The translations under genes and the position numbers were made by a program. DNA of 14,810 bases, taken from the NCBI GenBank assembly GCA_021828085.1, contig JAKATE010000037.1, forward strand, positions 1-14,810, read 5' to 3'. Below, in pieces: positions 13,630 to 14,810 of the stretch. The DNA comes from Thermoplasmata archaeon. GTDB taxonomy: Archaea; Thermoplasmatota; Thermoplasmata; Lutacidiplasmatales; UBA184. The number at the start of each line of letters is the position of its first letter. Position 1 is the first letter of the stretch. The notes under the pieces are model-generated. The model made no database searches. It was not told the origin of the DNA and worked only from the letters and a program-made list of their open reading frames with translations.

Positions 13630-14810
13630 TAGGTTCCCCAGAACGGCTGCTTCGCCCGGTGCAGGGCGAGCACCTCTTCCAGGGTGCGGCCCTCGGTCTC
13701 GGTCAGCGGAAGCCCCTTGAGGCGGCGGACCCCCTCCTCGGTGAGCGAGACCAGCAGTTCGTCCCCCTCCAGAAAGGACCTTCCGACGACCGCCCCGTCG
13801 ATGGAGGCGGCGAGCTCCGAGCCCTCCGCAGCCTCCTTGACGGATTTCCCCCCGTCCTGGAGCCCCTTGAGCAATCCCACCTCACGCCCCTCCCGGTCCA
13901 TGAGATGCACCGGGGGCCGGAGCGTTCCCGCGAGCACCTTGATGCCGACGATGGCCGGCTTCGAATGACGGAAGACGAAGCCTGGAAGGACCTGGAGCTT
14001 GGCCGGGTAGGCGAGGAGACGCCGGCGCTCCTCGGATTCCTGCGCCTCGCGGGCACTTCGCCAGGCCTGGTACTCCTCCAGGATGCGGTACATCACCTCT
14101 CCCCGGACCACGTGCACGTCCGAGTGGCCGATCGAGTCCTCTGCCTCGGGCAAGACCCCGACGTTGAACGCGAGGATCGCGCGGAGCGGCGGGGATTTCA
14201 CCGCGCGCTCCAGCAGGACCTCCCTCTTCCCGACGGCCCCCACCTCGGCCCCCTTGACGGGGATCCCCGCCTCCTTGCACTCGAAGGCCAGGGCCTCGAG
14301 CCCGCCGAGGGTGTCCGCCTTGATCCAGATCCCCTCCTCGCTCACGGCGGTCACGGGGTGCGTCTCCGCCTCGAGCTCCTCCTGCGCGCGGGAGACCTGG
14401 TCCGGCCCCGCCACCACCTTGATGAGGCCCCCCGGGAGCGCCCGCTCTATGCCCGGGGCGGTGACCTTCACCCCGGCGGCCGCGGGCACGCGCTCGAGCG
14501 GGACCAGGCGGCGGGAAGGTGTCCCCCGCCCCGGGCGCGGGGCCTCGGGCCGATAGAGACCGCGGATCTTGGTCGCGAAGGGGCCCTCCTGCCCGGTGAC
14601 CACGATGGAGTCTCCCGTGGCGAGGCTCCCCTGATAGACGATGATGTTGGCGACGGCCCCCAGCCCCCGCTCGTCCGTGCGCTCCAGGATGGTGGCCTCC
14701 CCGGGACGTTCCCCGAGCTCCAGCTCCTTCTCGAGGAAGCGTTGGGAGAGCCCGACCATCACCGCGAGCAGGTCGGCCACTCCCGCCCCGGTCTTCCCGG
14801 AGACGGGGAC
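13629..14810 (-). CDS. infB: Translation initiation factor aIF5B (N-terminal G domain outside window)
   Basis: The frame is open to the right edge, so 393 C-terminal residues are seen. aIF5B is a GTPase that joins ribosomal subunits and positions initiator tRNA. The first visible codons read VPVSGKTGAGVADLLAVMVG, the end of the G domain matching the family's PVSAKTGEG-type motif. Domain II follows, with ILERTDERGLGAVANIIVYQ and TKIRGLYRP. Domain III carries AILAFNVGVLPEA and DVHVVRGEVMYRILEEY. Domain IV (about the last 150 residues) has LPGFVFRHSKPAIVGIKV and SLTEEGVRRL and ends in the typical QPFWG-T. No sign of damage. A GTG at 14780 is internal, not the start. Confidence 0.96.
   Translation of the reverse strand, partial: VPVSGKTGAGVADLLAVMVGLSQRFLEKELELGERPGEATILERTDERGLGAVANIIVYQGSLATGDSIVVTGQEGPFATKIRGLYRPEAPRPGRGTPSRRLVPLERVPAAAGVKVTAPGIERALPGGLIKVVAGPDQVSRAQEELEAETHPVTAVSEEGIWIKADTLGGLEALAFECKEAGIPVKGAEVGAVGKREVLLERAVKSPPLRAILAFNVGVLPEAEDSIGHSDVHVVRGEVMYRILEEYQAWRSAREAQESEERRRLLAYPAKLQVLPGFVFRHSKPAIVGIKVLAGTLRPPVHLMDREGREVGLLKGLQDGGKSVKEAAEGSELAASIDGAVVGRSFLEGDELLVSLTEEGVRRLKGLPLTETEGRTLEEVLALHRAKQPFWGT

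Noticed and set aside
1..14810. CRISPR array, integrase, attachment sites or complete insertion sequence
   Set aside because: No regularly spaced repeats, recombinase motifs or paired terminal inverted repeats with target duplications were found by reading.

Overview
The window is a GC-rich stretch of archaeal chromosome, roughly 70% GC by eye. Three things point to archaea: a divergent transcription factor B (TFB), the C-terminal part of translation factor aIF5B, and short AT-rich TATA-like boxes about 25 nt upstream of starts that often have no leader. The high GC, leaderless style and small winged-helix proteins suggest an uncultivated Thermoplasmatota-like lineage. That placement is inference, because no rRNA is present. 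Genes are tightly packed on both strands. Several convergent neighbours overlap at their stop codons or tails.

Left part (1-3129): the 3' portion of a molybdopterin formate dehydrogenase alpha-type gene is followed 4 nt later by a DUF1641 gene. A convergent fdhD gene, for the sulfurtransferase that activates formate dehydrogenases, overlaps the DUF1641 stop codon. Together they look like a formate oxidation module and its maturation factor.

Next (3235-6735) is a three-gene ABC importer of the cobalamin/siderophore (BtuFCD/FecBCD) class: binding protein, permease and ATPase. The ATPase carries an extra C-terminal alpha/beta domain of unknown function. Its tail runs 143 nt into a convergent COG1497-like winged-helix regulator (6593-7471).

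The middle (7609-9936) has a four-helix membrane protein ending in a zinc ribbon, a ~240 nt hairpin-rich noncoding stretch, and an intact gene that looks like a domesticated IS630-type transposase. That gene keeps both helix-turn-helix motifs but has lost at least the first catalytic Asp.

The right part (10032-14810) has a CysA-like tandem rhodanese. It converges on a protein that fuses a GcvH-like fold, with the lipoyl Lys replaced by Arg, to a TusA-like fold that keeps its Cys but not the CPxP prolines. After these come a 74-aa winged-helix protein, the divergent TFB, a bitopic membrane protein and partial aIF5B. The most unusual items are the GcvH/TusA fusion beside the rhodanese, the IS630-derived protein, the ATPase extension and the structured noncoding region.
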